Below, piece after piece: positions 9,074 to 19,700 of a DNA stretch of 64,000 nucleotides. Origin of the DNA: Schizochytrium sp. CCTCC M209059 (Eukaryota > Sar > Bigyra > Thraustochytrida > Thraustochytriidae); contig KN805435.1 in NCBI GenBank assembly GCA_000818945.1, positions 62,001-126,000 of the forward strand, read 5' to 3'. Within the stretch, counting starts at the first letter, position 1, and every line of letters starts with the position of its first letter. The notes beneath the pieces are model-generated. The model had not been told where the DNA came from and did no database searches. It was given only the letters and a program-made list of their open reading frames with translations. The position numbers were made by a program, and so were the translations under genes.

Positions 9074-12000
9074 TCAGACCTCGCGCAGCTGACGATGCAT
9101 CGCAACATGGTCCTGCTCACATTCTTTACAAATAGCGTGCACGTAACGACCAATCAGCGTGCTAGCGCCTGCATTTACCTTGGCCTGATTGCTGCAAAGA
9201 ATGCAATGCTTGCTTCCGCGCCGAACGGGCGACTTGTTAAAGTGCATGCAGTCCTTACAGCGCGGATTCGGATAAGGATCACGCCATAAATGGTGCTCCT
9301 TATTGAGCAAAGAAAGCTGCTCAAGGATCATCTTTGGTTTCCATATTTTGGCCACAATCGCGGTCGCGCGTAGATCCGAGGGAGTTGTGTTCGACAAGTT
9401 GGGATCCGGTACGGCGCCTGCACCAGAGCTGTCCCGACCTCTGACCCCAAGACCTAGAGACTGAGAATGCGTCCCTTGTTCCGCCGCCGAGGCTGTCTCG
9501 GAGTCACGCATGCTCGTGCCCTGATCCTCCTCGGCAAGACGCAGTGTCGCATCACCCCGCAATTGCAAAATGAGCGCTTGTCGGAATGCATCGATCCCCA
9601 CTGTGTAGTGTATAGAGGCTCGGGGGCAAAAGAATCGCGAAGCGAAAAATGCATCCGTGACGCAAATTGATAACATCGAGCCAAGCAAGCCGACTTGCCA
9701 GCGCCGACCAATGTTGAGCTCACTCACCTGCAAGTGCCTACTTCGAAATTCCTTGTGAAAGCGTGGTACCTCCAAAGCACCGCGGGCGGCAAGAGAAGGT
9801 CTCTCCCCTATTGTGGAAAGCAGCATAAAAGGTCGCACATCCACTGGCTCATAGACGTAGAGGCTGACGTCGTCCACCACCGTCTTGTACGAAAAACGAC
9901 AAGTCTTTCCGTTCAGGTCCCGCGCTGGTGGCATCGAAGCCAGAGCCGAGCCGGAAAGCTCGCCAATAAAGTCCACACCATGAACGTTTTTCATCCCTGC
10001 CGCCGTTTTAAGCCCCGCGTACCGGGGCTCGCAATACAACACACGAGCTTTGGAATCCACCTCCTCCGCGTGCACGTCTTCGCGGAAACCTTGCAGCAGC
10101 GGTCCGAGTAGACGCTGACACACGGTATAGCCAAGCATATTTTCAGGGTCACTTCCAAGCCGACCTGGCGACCATTCATTATCGACAGCTTCCAGGCGCA
10201 GCAAAATTCCTGTCTGCGCGCAAAAGAGTCCGTGCAATTCGGACCCAAGCAAGTCTCGATCCTGACTCACTGCTCGCGGCACGTGTGCCAAAGGAAAACC
10301 TTTACTCCCGGAACTTGCAAAGTCGCCCGACTCTCCCGGCAAATTTGGGTCTGACCCCGCGCAATCCTCGCCAATAGCACCGCACGAAAGCGCGCAGCCC
10401 GCACGGACGAACTCTCGACGAGCGGAATTGAAGCCGTCCATAACCTGTTGCAAAGTGTTCCTGAGATGCAATGGGCCGCGATCGGAAACTTCGTTATCCC
10501 CCGACGATTCCTCATCCACTACAGGCATATCCTCATCAGAAAAAGCTATCGCTGTGGAGATAGCTCGGAATCTTCGCGCAGGCATGACGCGAGAAAAATC
10601 AGGATACGCTATAAAACCGAGACTCGAACCGCTCCAGCAATCTGCGGGCTCAACTCCATTGTACAAGGTCATATTGAGAAGAAGACCGCAATATTGAAAG
10701 AACTCGGCTTCGCCGCGAAGAGGTTCCTCCCCAACACGATTTAAGTTGGTGCTCGTGCATGCCACAAGCTTCTCCAAATATCTTCCTTGGATGAAGAATG
10801 CCTTAAAGTATGTGAGCGCAGAGCGATCGTTCGATTCCTGCCGGTCATCCCACAAAAGTCTCGTCGAGACGCCCAATTTCTGGGGACGCGCATTGTGACT
10901 TGTCGAAAGAGGCGGGAGCACCAAGGATGGGGGTATTCCCAGCTCCTCATGCCCTGCTAGCTTTTCGCGCGCTTCAGTATCGTTGCGGCCTACCTCGCTT
11001 TGATGATCCGAGCACGTTTCTGCATCTCTATTCCTGCCCTGTAGTCTCTGATGGGATTCTTGACTTTCAACTTCATTGGCGGATTCAACCTCCGTCCGGG
11101 ACAGAGTAGTCTCGACAGACCGGGCATGCGAATCAGGCCTGGCCTCCCCATCGCTCGCGCTACCATCTTGCAACTCCCATCGCACGCCCTCCTCGCCGTT
11201 TACAGTCATTCCTTGACTGTGTAAGTCCTCTTCGGTGAGCTGCTCTGGACCGCGTCTCGCCGTAGTCGGCACGTCTGCGTTCTCATTTGTAGCAGAGGTC
11301 AACTTTGTCGATTGAGTCAGTTCATGCTCGCTGTGATGATCATGCACGTCTGACAAGTGAACAGAGTTTTCGCTGCCATCCTGACGGGCGGACAAGTCAA
11401 CTGCTGGGTGAGTACGTTTCCTCCTTTTCGCGACGACGCCTTCCGGCTCAGGACGTCCGTCACGATCTGGCCTTGCGGCGTCGATTGTATCATTTGCCAT
11501 GGAAGCAGCAGTAGCAACAGAAGAAGAAGAAGAAGAAGAAGAAGCAGGAATTGCTGACGACCTTGATGCGCCTTCGCGAATTTTACTTGCGGTATCATTA
11601 TCGATGCCGCACTCTGCGTTGACAGCTCGTCGATGCTCAGCTTCTCCTTCTTCGTCAGCTAAACGCCGATGGCTCGACGAAGTAACCATGGGAAAAGTGT
11701 GCTCAGCGTCTTCATTGTCAACGAGTTGTTGTCTCTCGGTCTCTGAATCGCCATTGTGGTCGACCACCACCTCTGGCGCGTGACCACCCTCGTGGCTTGC
11801 GTGCCAGTCGCCACCTTGACGCTTGCGTTCCAGCTCCGCGAGATTGAGTTCGGCTAGCTTACGCGAGGACCATAAGTTTCGGCTGGCAATACTCCGCGCT
11901 TCAGGAAGTCCCTCGAGCCGCACCATTCGTGCTCTGGCCTTTCGCACCACATCGGAAATGACCCCACGAACCACTTTATGGCGCCACCCGGGGCCAAAAA

Positions 12001-12085
12001 GAGTTTTTGCTTCTTTGGGCGAGAACGCTGTTCGGACAACGACAAAAACTTCATCTCCAGGTTTCGTGTGCTCCTTCGTCACCAT
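9074..12085 (-). CDS. piggyBac transposase-derived protein, apparently catalytically dead
   Basis: An uninterrupted 1,003-aa frame from ATG 12085. Residues about 1-75 (GDEVFVVVR...VVRGVISD) look like a small Tudor/chromo-type barrel, seen in some stramenopile piggyBac-like proteins. Residues 75-410 are acidic, low complexity, with a serine run. Residues about 420-880 match the DDE_Tnp_1_7 fold: a YFKAFF-like entry helix, the segment LLGSELHGLFCAQTGILLRLE, VLYCEPRYAGLKTA where active members have a DxYF-type motif, and VRPFMLLSTIG. The expected acidic residues are replaced (for example C/E-P for D). The C-terminus (about 940-1003) is a cysteine-rich zinc domain with CKDC, CILC and CKEC. I saw no terminal inverted repeats. 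It is either a domesticated gene or a recent fossil; intact length favours domestication. Confidence 0.7.
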   Translation of the reverse strand: MVTKEHTKPGDEVFVVVRTAFSPKEAKTLFGPGWRHKVVRGVISDVVRKARARMVRLEGLPEARSIASRNLWSSRKLAELNLAELERKRQGGDWHASHEGGHAPEVVVDHNGDSETERQQLVDNEDAEHTFPMVTSSSHRRLADEEGEAEHRRAVNAECGIDNDTASKIREGASRSSAIPASSSSSSSSVATAASMANDTIDAARPDRDGRPEPEGVVAKRRKRTHPAVDLSARQDGSENSVHLSDVHDHHSEHELTQSTKLTSATNENADVPTTARRGPEQLTEEDLHSQGMTVNGEEGVRWELQDGSASDGEARPDSHARSVETTLSRTEVESANEVESQESHQRLQGRNRDAETCSDHQSEVGRNDTEAREKLAGHEELGIPPSLVLPPLSTSHNARPQKLGVSTRLLWDDRQESNDRSALTYFKAFFIQGRYLEKLVACTSTNLNRVGEEPLRGEAEFFQYCGLLLNMTLYNGVEPADCWSGSSLGFIAYPDFSRVMPARRFRAISTAIAFSDEDMPVVDEESSGDNEVSDRGPLHLRNTLQQVMDGFNSARREFVRAGCALSCGAIGEDCAGSDPNLPGESGDFASSGSKGFPLAHVPRAVSQDRDLLGSELHGLFCAQTGILLRLEAVDNEWSPGRLGSDPENMLGYTVCQRLLGPLLQGFREDVHAEEVDSKARVLYCEPRYAGLKTAAGMKNVHGVDFIGELSGSALASMPPARDLNGKTCRFSYKTVVDDVSLYVYEPVDVRPFMLLSTIGERPSLAARGALEVPRFHKEFRSRHLQVSELNIGRRWQVGLLGSMLSICVTDAFFASRFFCPRASIHYTVGIDAFRQALILQLRGDATLRLAEEDQGTSMRDSETASAAEQGTHSQSLGLGVRGRDSSGAGAVPDPNLSNTTPSDLRATAIVAKIWKPKMILEQLSLLNKEHHLWRDPYPNPRCKDCMHFNKSPVRRGSKHCILCSNQAKVNAGASTLIGRYVHAICKECEQDHVAMHRQLREV

Positions 12086-13135
12086 TATCTTTGCAGGCAG
12101 CTGCTGTGCTATGCTGTGTCACTTCTTCTCGAGCTTGGCACTGTCTGCCCTCGTGTTGATTTGCGAAGCGTGCCGTCGTTGTCCTTGTTGATTGTCTCTG
12201 GCTCTCAAGTCCGCCTCCAAGGAGACTGACGAAGCACCGTTGCGGCCGCCGGCCGACGAGCTCAAGGTCTCCACGGCGCCCAGCGCCAGCGCGTCTTTGC
12301 AGGCCCCCGCGCACAAGCCTCGAGGCCGCCGATAAGTTTGTTTGGCGCTTGTGTCCAAGCTTGTGTCGAGGGGAAAAAATCGACCAAGGACTTTTGTATT
12401 TTCCAGCAAAAGCAAGCCAAGCCAGCCTCGATTTCAGACGAAACAGCGCGCCACATACTACGCCAAGCACGCCACACAGTCACGCACACACGCACACACG
12501 CACGCAGAAACGGCAACGTGATTCCTTTACACAATAGACCTGGATGCAACAAAACAATTGCGCGGAAGCGAAAATTGCTAGTGGGCTTTCCTGTGACTGA
12601 TATCGAAGATAGCCATGGGCGAATTGTGCCCCGCACTTCACTTTCCAAGTTATGCAACCATGGCAAGAAAGCATCAAAAGCAAGAAACTTGCGTCTATCA
12701 TGTTATGAAGGCATCACATGACGTTCTACGTTGAACCTCTCGCAAGTAATTCCGTCTTCAAACCGTCAAACAAGGTCCAAAATCAAGTATGCATGTCCCT
12801 CATGAGCGACTCTCTGAAACATCGAATGAGATTGACTCCTTGCTCAAAGCGCTGAGGCGCCTTTCCCCTCATGAGCAGCAGGGCAAGTTCTTCCAAGGTC
12901 GTCATCAAATCAAGCCTTGTTGGGCTCCTAAAATTTTCGAGTATACATACATACGTACACCTCTCAAACAAAGTCGCACGGGGCGCGAGCGACGGCAGCA
13001 GCTCCGATTGGCACAGAGCACGGCTCCGAGCGCGGCTCCGAGCCCAGCACCGGGACCAGCACCGGGATTAGCACCGGGCCCCGCTGCAAGCCGCACGTCA
13101 CTTGGTCATCGCAGCGCCGAGCTTCGTGCAGCAGC
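12086..13135. other. divergent promoter region, piggyBac-derived gene / PSMG3-like gene
   Basis: A 1,050-bp region between divergent starts. It includes CACACACG repeats (about 12477-12505) and a 12-bp tandem repeat close to the PSMG3-like start. No gene is supported. Confidence 0.5.
13022..13081 (+). repeat. five 12-bp tandem units upstream of the PSMG3-like ATG
   Basis: Five contiguous 12-bp units: two start GGCTCCGAGC and three start AGCACCGGG. They end 54 bp before the ATG at 13136, probably in the 5' leader. Confidence 0.8.
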
Positions 13136-13696
13136 ATGAGCGCCATGACAGAAGAAGGTCTGGAGATGTGGACGTACGAGAGCAGCGAAGGCTTTCCGGA
13201 GACCGCACAGGCGCGCGACGGCGCGATGGAAATGGTCTCGTGCGAGTACCACAACCAGTGGGTGGTCTTCGTCTCCGAGGTGGGCCGCATCGGAACGGTG
13301 GTAGAGGCACGCAAAGATCATCCTCGCGACCAAACCAAGGGCGGCTACAGCGTTGAAGTGAAACTCGGGGATCGTGAAGACATGTGGGTTCGTGTTCTTG
13401 CTCGTCAATTGGTTGAGCGCACATATAAGCTTGCGCAGAAACCTCTGCTCCTAATGAGTTCACTCCGCCTTTCTGACGAGGATGCGGACGCCTCGGAGGC
13501 CAAAATTCGGCACGCTCTTGCGCTATTTGACAAGCTCGCTGGAGGCGGAGATGCCGCCAAAGCCCCTGCTATGCCACCGGCGCCAGGGCAGGACCAAGTA
13601 GCAGCGACATCGAATGCATCATCAGAGGTAGTACCAGACGCAGCTGCATCAGACGCACCAACGACAGAAGCAGCAGAAAATCCAAAATCAGATTGA
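13136..13696 (+). CDS. PSMG3: proteasome assembly chaperone 3-like protein
   Basis: A 186-aa protein. PSMG3 pairs with PSMG4 as a chaperone for 20S alpha-ring assembly. Residues about 30-130 fit the family: VVFVSEVGRIGTVVEA aligns with the VTQMGKMGT strand of animal PSMG3, followed by VKLGDREDMWVRVLARQLV and LLLMSSLRL, and a final helix (IRHALALFDKL). The last 55 residues are a low-complexity Ala/Pro/Ser/Glu tail not found in short family members. The identification rests on pattern and length, since the family is divergent. The ATG at 13136 is used; another lies three codons on. The stop is only 101 bp from the convergent BEACH gene stop. Confidence 0.6.
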   Translation: MSAMTEEGLEMWTYESSEGFPETAQARDGAMEMVSCEYHNQWVVFVSEVGRIGTVVEARKDHPRDQTKGGYSVEVKLGDREDMWVRVLARQLVERTYKLAQKPLLLMSSLRLSDEDADASEAKIRHALALFDKLAGGGDAAKAPAMPPAPGQDQVAATSNASSEVVPDAAASDAPTTEAAENPKSD

Positions 13697-13797
13697 TCAG
13701 ATTCGTAAAAACTAAAAAGACATGAATGATAACGTGTCCCGGCAAGAAAGTCAATCCGTCAGTGAATTGATCAGTCAATTTAGCAATCGGTGAGCCA

Positions 13798-16700
13798 TTA
13801 TCCCTTGAAAGATGAAAGCTCCGAAGAGGCCCAGAGACGCAGCTTGCCCGATGCGTTGCCGCACGCAAGCCGGCGTTGCGCCTTGTCCACAGCGATCGCT
13901 GTCACGGACATGTTATGTCCAAAGTCCAGCACAACACGCAGCGCGAAGTGACGCCTGCCAGACTCCTCCGGGAGATCCCAAAGCGCGATTGCGCCGCTCT
14001 CGTGGCCAGTCACCGCAACGATGCCATCCTGGAAATCGTCGCACATTGTCGCAAGGCACGACTTCGGATAGTCCAGCCGCGCCCCGTGCAGAACCGGGGT
14101 CATGTGCATTGTCGCCAGCAGCTCGCCGTTGATATGCCAGTAGCTCAAGTCCGAGCCCGACAATGTCAAAATGTTCCCGTTCGCATCGTTGATGGATACA
14201 TGTGTCACCGGACCAGTTTGACGCCCGAGTTGGCGAATAAAACACTTCTTCTCCAAATCCCAGAGTACCGCTGTGCAGTCGCGAGATCCGGACACGGCGA
14301 TGCCCTGCTTCTGTGACGTTGCCAGCGAGGTGATCGCCGCTGTGTGAGAAGACAGAACCTGAATCTGGTCTAGCACCCAGGCGCCATTGCGCTCCTTCGC
14401 CTTGCGCAAGTGCCAAGCTGTAACAAGAGCGTCTGCACCACCCGTCCAAATGTGCGCTCCATCCTCACTCACGCTGCAGGCTGTGATCGCGCCCGTGTGC
14501 AAAGCTTCAAAGACGGCCACAACCTTGCCCGGGGCCAGCGAGTAGTTCAAACTTGGTGCAACGCTGTGCAAACGCAACGAGCCGTTCTCCGACCCCCAGC
14601 TCAGATACAAACCCGTAAAGGGCTGAATCATGGTGGCGTTGCCCGACAGCACGACCACCTTCTCGGGTGTGACGGAGAGTTCCTGGACGGCGCCTGGAGT
14701 ACCAATGAAACGCAGAGCAAAGCCCGAGTCGATGCCTGCCAAGGAACACTGTCCAGGGAGCTGGGCTGTGCCATTCTCACCGGGACGCTCAATGACAGGA
14801 CGCGCATAGGCGCCAGGAATTACCAGAGGCGGTGCCAGACGATGGTGCCAGGCCACGGCAGACGCTTCCACTTCCGTAATTGGTCTCGAAAGGTTGACAC
14901 GCGGCACGACACGTTTGGGGTGCGGCTTGGAAAATAGCTTGCGCGGCGTCTGACCGAAATTGTGAATCTGCGCAAGTGTTGCCTTCTTCAAGACAGGATC
15001 GTCGATCTCGTCTGGATTCACTTCTCCTTCATAGGTCAGCGGATGAAAAACATTCTGTGATTCGATCGCCGCACGACCGCGCTGCTTGTATCCAAAGATC
15101 AAGTCGATCCATTCATGAAGGTGCTCGGACACGTACCGTGACTCCAGTGCGCGTCGATGCATACGCACAAAGTAAAACGGGTCGTTCTGGCTCCACGTGG
15201 GTAGCTCCACATCATCCACGCGAATGCCGCGCTGCGTGGTTCCAAAATCAAACTTGTTGCGATTGTGCAGGAATTCAGGTAGGTAAAAGAATTCGGGGAT
15301 CAGTTCCCGCACGTCTTGCACATTAAAGTCTTCTCCGGACACGCTCCGCCAGCTCGACATAAATGAATGAAAAAGACGGTCGGCACGATCAAACTGGCCG
15401 CCCTGCAATTCGAGCGCCATGCAAGTGTACGGCTCTAAACGGATCAGGAACTGCAACACGTACGCAGAGCACGAATAGTGTGTTCCGTAATGAAAGGGCT
15501 GCATTTGCGTCTCTGCCGCTGTCGATGCAAGCAGTGCGTAGCGTTCCGAAAACTGCTTGGCGCGCTCTGGATTGAGCGCTCCCATCGGCTTGGAAAGATC
15601 TCGATACGATGCCGGGTCTTCCAGATCAAGGTGTTCCTTCGTGTACTGTTGCAGAATCCATGGGAACACAGGGTACTGCGTCAAATCGTTGTGCGACCTT
15701 CCGGCGAGCATGTTGAGATGCATCAGGTACGAAAAGTTGGAGATTTCGCCATCCAGCCACTGTCTCGTCACAGACGCCCTGAAACGGCGAAATGGTGCCA
15801 TGAGCGCGCCTAGGGAGAGTCCCTCCGGGTTCATCAAACTTGACTGCGCCAAGCCTTGCATTGTGCTTGACTTTGAGATAATCAAGTGCGGCATCTCCTT
15901 GGCCAGCACCTTGGTAAACATCCAGTCGCGGTCTTCTTGTGAGTCAAAGACGAGCAGAAAGTTACCGCCATCTACAGCGAAAAACTCAATGCCGACCTCG
16001 CTAAACATGTATCTGCGTCTGTACATCTCGCGAATCTGATCAAAACGTAGCTTGCGCAGGTTCGGCGCGGGCAAGGACATCTCCGGACCGGAGTCATATC
16101 CAATCGATTGCGATGTGCTCGTCAGCGCGGACACGGATCGCGACATGCCCTGTCGCGTGTACACAGTATCTCCGTACGACTCGCCAGGTGCCAAAATGTG
16201 AACGTAGTCGCCCCGCATCGTCACATCGTACACGTGCGACACGCAGCGCTCCGACTGGGGTAGTTGTTCAAAGTGATTGTCGACAATCCTATAGTTCGAT
16301 ACAAAGTACAAGGACTTTTCGCACAGAATTGCGATACCGCGATTGGCTTCCATACCACTAACCTCGGCGCACTCCACAATACGCTCAGGCTTACGTTTGC
16401 GGTCCAGAATGTCCAATTCCGACCAAATTCGTTCTTCATCCTCCCATCCAAGCGCAGTCATTTCCTCTTCAATCGAAACAGGCCCTTGCTTTGCAGCCGT
16501 TTTCTCAGTCGCTTGCGAACTGGCAGCATCATCAAAAGACTCTTCGCTTCCGCCGCGATTCGATCTGGGAGGCGACAGCCCATCGATTGGAGTCGAGGTC
16601 GCAGTCTTGTCTGGGAGGCTCGAGCCGGGTACCTTGTCTTCAGGAATGAGCAGGTCGGGATCTTGCAAAGGCTCGTTGGGCCCACTCGTTGCGTCGGCTA

Positions 16701-19700
16701 CCAGAGGTGCTGTTGAAGCGCCCGCGCTGATGTCACTGGCGGCATGGATTGACAACACGCCGCCGGCATCTTTGGCGATGGACTTCTTTCTCGCCGAGGC
16801 ACCATCGCTCGTAGCGTGTTTGGAGGCGCCTGTATTTCGCCCTTCTTCGTGCGACTCAGCGCTTTGAGCAGCTTCGAGTTCTGCAGCTTGCTCAAAATCC
16901 TCCGAATCCTCGAGTCGGAGAGATTGCCGCTTTTGCAAAGGATTTCGCTTTCTCGATGACGTCAGCCCAGGGGCGAGACGGAAATCTTCAAGAGCATCAG
17001 GATCCATCTCCGGGGAGATGCTTCGCTGAGAAGACATTCCTTCTTTGTCCATGTCAGACCCATCGCCTGCCGGCGGAGGTGAGGACTCGTTCTCGCCGGC
17101 ACTTGCTTCCGCCTGATTGATACTACTTGCTCTCCGTCCTTGCCCGATCTGGCCGTCTTCGTTGCCGTCTTCAACACCAACATCGACATCAACATCATCA
17201 GCGTTGTCGTTGTCGTCATCGTCGTCGTCGTCGCCCATCAAGTCGCCTTCGTCAAATGCGTCGTCAAAGGCATCGTTCGTAAGCGATCTGAGACGAGTGG
17301 ATCGTCGGTCAGATCGAGGCCCGCGAAGCGAGTACAATACCTTGTTCAACTCATCTTCCTCTTGCTCAAATTCGCCGAGCTCACTCGTCCCTTCGTCACC
17401 AAGCTCAGCGTCCGCGAGCCCGCCCACGGATGCCTTCCGCAAGCTCGCCTGGAGCGCCACGACTGGCGACCTTTCCAAGCCTGATCGCGAAGTGGAAAGA
17501 CTGCCTCCCGACATGGGCGCGCCCGCATCCGCCATATCGCTCTTCTCCGCAAAAGGAGAAGGTTCAGGATCTGGAAGATACCCGACAAAGCGGAATCGAT
17601 TCGTGAATTTCAGATGGAGCATAACGCGCCGACGCATGCGATCCTGTCCATCGCTGCAATCCAAGAGAAAACGTTTGTCCTCATCGAGAGGATTTTCCTC
17701 CACTTCCTTTGCCGTTGCAGACGGTCGAAAGAACGAGCTGTGCACACCACGACGAAAAAGATCCGTCTCCTTCTTCCAACAACGCTTGCCACGGAGCAGA
17801 TGCTCCAGACCGACGCGTTGCCATTGACGATGTCGTTCAGCGGCCTCTTCCTGCGTAGTCGTCATCAGTGTCTTTGCAGCCTGAAGTACCTTGTCTGGTG
17901 ACGTGTGGGTTCGCTGCGCGGTGCCACTGGTGCTGACCCTACGCTTGTTACTCTGACGCTTCATGTACTCGACCTCAATGTGCAAGAAGCGTCGATGCTC
18001 GGGGAACTCAACGCCGTCAAAGGTCGGCGCCATGTCGCGCAGCGTCTCTGGCGGAGTCAGACCGCACTGGACCTGGCTTCCGAACAGCTCAATCTGCTTG
18101 ACACGCAGCCAAATTCGACGGAGCCAATCTGGCCGCAGCTTGCCCTCATCGTGCCGCTCCTTTGCCCATGCGAGAAAGTTCGGGACCGCGTTGGGATTCA
18201 CATCAACATCCATGGGCACCGCCGAGTCCACTTCGGCATTTTCGTCGCCCAGAACAAGACCGCGGAAGCCTGCGCCAAGCGTGGGCTCCTTGAGGAAGAG
18301 CGCCGGGCGGCTCGCCGCCGCCTTGGCCAGATCCTTGACCAAAAGGTTCTGCATTTCCGTGTCTCCTGACTTGAAAGCCAAAGCGAGATGACGTAAACTC
18401 ATGCCAATAAAACAAGTGACAAAGAGCGTACTTTCATCGTACATGTTGAAGTCGGCACGAAGCTCGTCGGGGATCATCTCAGCTACCACGTAGGGCTCCT
18501 TGTTGCTGCCGTCACTCATGGGACTCGATGAGTCGTTCTGGCCCAGCATTCGAAGCACGTTGCTAATCATTTCGTTCGTTCGAAGGCGACGGTAGTTGCG
18601 TCGCACGGCCTGCAGCAACTGGCCAAGCGAGTCTGCCGTCTTGTTCAGTAGAGATACGTCTAATGACCAGAGGATCAGTCCGCGAGCGCAACGCAGAATG
18701 CGTTCTTTGAACTCGAGTGTATCAACGCGGCTTTCGGCCTGCAAGGTTAGTTCTAGAATAGTGTGCTCCGCGTTCGGGATCCAGCCAAAAGAGGCGCGTC
18801 CCGCCAAAAAGCACACCATCGCCCCGACCTTGTTCGGATCGGCGTTATGAGGAAGCTTCATGCGAGATCCAGCGCTCATGCGTGCTTCCCAAGTGCGATC
18901 GTCGAGCATGAGAGTAAGACGAGGCATAAACGCCTGAATCAGTGCCGTCTGGAAGCCAAGTGCTTCCTCAGCGGGTGCTGTCGTTGGAAAAGACTGCATC
19001 AGGGTCTCGAGAAGCTTTCTTCCATCTTTGGGCCGAAGTGGAGGATGTTCCATTGCTGCTACGGCAGCCGACGAGGCCGTTACGTCCCCATGTTTGACTC
19101 CGCCCGGGGACGCGCCACTGTTGCCACTCGAGCCATCCTCAGCCACGGCGTCGCATAAGAGCTCGCTATACAAAATCATCATGCTCATTGCAATTGGGCC
19201 AGTGAAGCCCTGGCTCGTTGTCCCTGACACATGAACCCCCGTGAGCTCTTCCTTGTCCTCGGAGCCGTCTACAGACGCTCGTTCCTTCAAGTGACCGCGC
19301 GCGTCGACGAAAAGAAGCTCCGTGCACATGTCAACAAAGGCGCTCGTCTCAAAAAAGCCCACGGCACTAGGAAAACGCTGCACGGTGATGACCAGCACCG
19401 AACAAACGTTCCCGCAGAGGGCTTCGACTTTATCGCGCGTCCACTCAAAGGTTGGCTTTCCCGTAGCGACAGGGCTCAGCGGTGTCGCCTGTACCAATTC
19501 ATTCTCATTGACGGCGTCGAGTACGCCGCATAGCACTTGCATCAGCGCTTCGTGTGCGTCGAGGTACCATCGCGGTGGCGAAAATCGTGCTGTTCGGAGC
19601 AGTAAGATCCGGAATTGGTCGACAAGGCTTGCGTGGAGCATTTCGACATTTGCTCCCGCTTCAACTGTCGATCGGCGATTCAGGAGACGCTGCTTCACAC

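Noticed and set aside
10826..10846. GTTCGATTCC B-box-like sequence on the plus strand
   Set aside because: It lies inside the piggyBac-derived coding frame and lacks tRNA arms around it.
9074..12085. active piggyBac transposon
   Set aside because: No terminal inverted repeats or TTAA-flanked boundaries were recognised and the catalytic acids appear lost.
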